This document shows, in pieces, positions 61,934-64,000 of a stretch of 64,000 nucleotides of DNA (positions are counted from its first letter, which is position 1; every line of letters starts with the position of its first letter). Source of the stretch: Euglena gracilis (taxonomy: Eukaryota > Euglenida > Euglenophyceae > Euglenales); assembly GCA_039621445.1 (NCBI GenBank), contig CP154956.1, positions 64,682,257 through 64,746,256 on the forward strand, read 5' to 3'. The notes under the pieces were generated by a model that made no database searches, was not told the DNA's origin, and worked only from the letters and a program-made list of their open reading frames with translations. A program made the translations under genes and the position numbers.

Positions 61934-63338
61934 TCGAGTCTGCTTCTCCAGACTGCACAGGTGGGCAGTGCGCCCAGCCACCCTGACCTACCCCCAAGTA
62001 CCGAGGCAGCCGCGCGATTCGGATCCGGCTGGTGCGGAAGGACTTCCAGGAGATGGCCCGCCAGCTGCGGCGGAAGTGCACCAAGGTCCCAGTGGAACAG
62101 CTGGCCAAGCTGCTCGACGCGTACTACCGGCATGGCAAGCCGAACTCCCCCGAGAGCCGCCAGCTGGCGCTGCTGCTGGCGATGCTCCCGAAGGAGGGGC
62201 AGGCGGTGGTGCAGGACACCATTAAAACGGTCTGGGGGACGGAAACTGGGTTCCAGCCAGGTCTGTACCAAGCAGTGCTTGGCATCGATATGGAATGCAA
62301 TGCTAATGTCATTTGCTCTCCACAACACCGCTTTGCCCAAATTGGACCTTCACTTAACTCCCACACCAAATGCGTTTTTCAAAAAAAAATCTCCAGAAGA
62401 GCTGGATCAAAGAACCCATCCGCTGAGGTTTAACCTACTGGTGCAAATGCGCCAGTTTCGTTCTAATTTTGATTTTTTTTTAAATTATTTATGTTTCATT
62501 CTGAAAAATTATGTAGTTTGCGATGACCTTAGGAGAATGCATACATTTGCTTTCTTTTTTTCCTATTTGCTTTTGGCCCCATTTCCTTCCATCCCATTTC
62601 CAGGCGTCCGCCAAAGTCAGACCTTTCGTTGTCGGACCGCCAGCCACGTCCCTCTCCGCCCCGACAGCAACATCGTCATGCTGCGCGGCGCAGGCTTCTA
62701 CGGCCCCAAAATGTTGTCCCAGAGCGTCCGCCCCGTGTTCGACGAGTCCACCGGGGCGTGGATGGTCCCGGACCCGCACATGCCGGCGAAGTCCAACCGG
62801 CACCCCTTCACCGCGGCAGACCTCCACTCGGAGATCCCCACCGTCTCCCCGTCGTTCTGGTGGGGCATCGTGCTGCTTGGGATGTCAGGGGCCCTCAGCT
62901 GTATGCTCACCAGCCGGGGCAGTCCGCTGCTGCCATGCCGTGTAGTCAAGGTTGTTTGGGTTTTCTTACAGGTCTACAATGGATCTGCGTGGCACAAACT
63001 GAGTCTTTTTTTAAAAAAAAATTGTGGATTGCCATCAAAGAGTTTACGTCCATCGAACACTCTCTCAGATTTTTTGAAAAAAATCAAAAGGTGCAGAGTG
63101 TCGCAGTTACCAGAAGTCTAAGTTTTCGGCACATCCGCCAGCGGGCGTGGGGTCCGCCGTCCCCCGGCTGGCGTGCCCCGCCCTCAATACGCTGGTGTTC
63201 CCACTGGACGTCCTGAAGACGGCCCAGCAGACCTCTGAGGTGTCGCTGAGTCTCTTGGAGGCAGCCCGGGAGGTGGTGGCGGCCCGCGGTGGGCTGGGGC
63301 CAGGGTTTCGCCGTCTCTCCTTCCCCCTGAAGCAATGA
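61934..63338 (+). CDS. Host gene 3' exons with a mitochondrial-carrier-like C-terminus
   Basis: An exon after gtctgcttctccag (61,948) reads in frame KYRGSRAIRIRLVRKDFQEM, ARQLRRKCTKVPVEQLAKLL, DAYYRHGKPNSPESRQLALL, LAMLPKEGQAVVQDTIKT. The next exon, after catttccag (62,603), reads HVPLRPDSNIVMLRGAGFYG, PKMLSQSVRPVFDESTGAWM, VPDPHMPAKSNRHPF, then a hydrophobic SFWWGIVLLGMSGALSCML. A small exon VYNGSAWHKLS follows. The last exon reads LACPALNTLVFPLDVLKTAQ and ends EAAREVVAARGGLGPGFRRL with a stop at 63,336-63,338. PLDVLKT fits the carrier signature P-x-D-x-x-K, but the first exon is not carrier-like. The family call is tentative; the spliced-gene call is firmer. It may be one gene with the 59.4-60.7 kb exons. 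Confidence 0.55.
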
Positions 63339-64000
63339 CTCATTCCAAGTGATACACATCCCAAAAACTTCCGCAATTAATGTGTCGGCACCAGCCAAAA
63401 TGGTTGTTTTTTTAATATTCTTGGAATTAAACCTTGTTGCCCCCCCCCCCAAATATGAATCCCAACCATAGTGCTGTTCAGGAAAAAAAAACAGAAAGTT
63501 TTGGGTGGATATGACACATTTTTACCAGAAATCGACAAAAATTGTGCACGTTTTGGGTGAAATAGGAAAATGGTGAAAACAGGAGGTACACAGCGTAAAA
63601 AGTGAGAGAAAATTCGCATTTGACCACATTTGATGGTCGACAACGTTTACGTTTGCCACCCAGAAAAGTTTGATCCAGCCCGCCCAAATAAAAAGTTTCC
63701 CCAAATATACAGCCCCCGAGGTTCTTGAATTCCCGCACAAATGTAAAGCCGGGGGGGCTTGATATTTGGGGGATTACCCAAAACATAACAGATATGTCAG
63801 TGTTCTCCTTTCTTCAACAAAAATTGTGAGAACGCGAACCTTTTCGAGGCTCTGGCTGACAGCCGCCCCCCCCCCCCCAGTTTCGAGTGTCCGATATGAT
63901 GCTGGGGTGTTTTCAGAAGTGCATGGGTAAGTCCACAGCATTGTGCCACACCCTGACTGGGGCTCTTCTACGGCTTTGGGGCAATGATGATGAATGAGTT
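63339..64000. other. Downstream region, nothing recognised
   Basis: Two C runs (63,440 and 63,870) and AT-rich DNA. A 102-codon minus-strand frame (63,478-63,786) has no motif. Confidence 0.4.

Noticed and set aside
1-64000. C and G homopolymer runs considered purely as sequencing error
   Set aside because: Run lengths may be wrong, but runs recur at matching places in paralogous copies and define element ends with target duplications.

Overview
The window is nuclear DNA of a eukaryote, most likely a single-celled protist or alga. I cannot place the lineage from sequence alone. Coding segments are split by GT-AG introns with pyrimidine tracts, some only about 50 bp. There are tRNA-like Pol III sequences, and all recognisable long coding families are eukaryotic transposable elements (hAT, pogo/Tigger-type DDE, REL-type non-LTR retrotransposon, Crypton-like tyrosine recombinase). 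I see no bacterial operons, no ribosome-binding sites and no CRISPR.

Layout. 0-8.6 kb holds MITEs, tRNA-like sequences, and remnants of a non-LTR reverse transcriptase split by a 2.4-kb inverted-repeat element (5131-7542, 7-bp target duplication). 8.9-12.9 kb is a multi-exon hAT transposase gene carrying two small hAT-type MITEs with perfect 8-bp duplications. 13.5-21.3 kb is a cluster of tyrosine-recombinase elements (J1, L, K) with nested hAT remnants and G-run MITEs. 21.3-24.8 kb is a SINE followed by a pogo/Tigger-like transposase gene interrupted by a hairpin-tipped repeat. 25-31 kb is nested MITEs and a 1.2-kb element with an internal 26-bp minisatellite. 32.2-34.7 kb is a decayed REL-type retrotransposon. 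36-46.5 kb holds hairpin-tipped repeats, element C2 with recombinase element D inserted in it, an unknown gene split by a hAT derivative, and recombinase element J2. 46.5-55.7 kb is a satellite of about 36-bp units broken by at least six datable insertions. 59.4-63.3 kb looks like an ordinary spliced host gene (or two) with GC-rich exons, ending in a mitochondrial-carrier-like signature.

Main discovery candidate: four divergent relatives of one protein family (J, K, L, D) share an N-terminal domain. K continues into a tyrosine-recombinase-like catalytic region, while L and J2 end in a PHD finger. Each sits in an element with terminal inverted repeats, family-specific palindromic subterminal repeats, and one large (about 100 bp) near-perfect hairpin lying just outside the inverted repeat at one end only. 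Most of these hairpins have a GC-rich loop of the GGCGCC-NNN-GGCGCC type. Known Cryptons lack terminal inverted repeats, so this architecture deserves testing as a new class of tyrosine-recombinase transposon whose substrate may be a folded hairpin.

Many elements are nested. For several, a second copy in the window shows the empty site, so boundaries and target duplications can be read directly. Long C/G runs recur as the tips of TA-targeted MITEs. Run lengths should be treated with care because homopolymers are error-prone.
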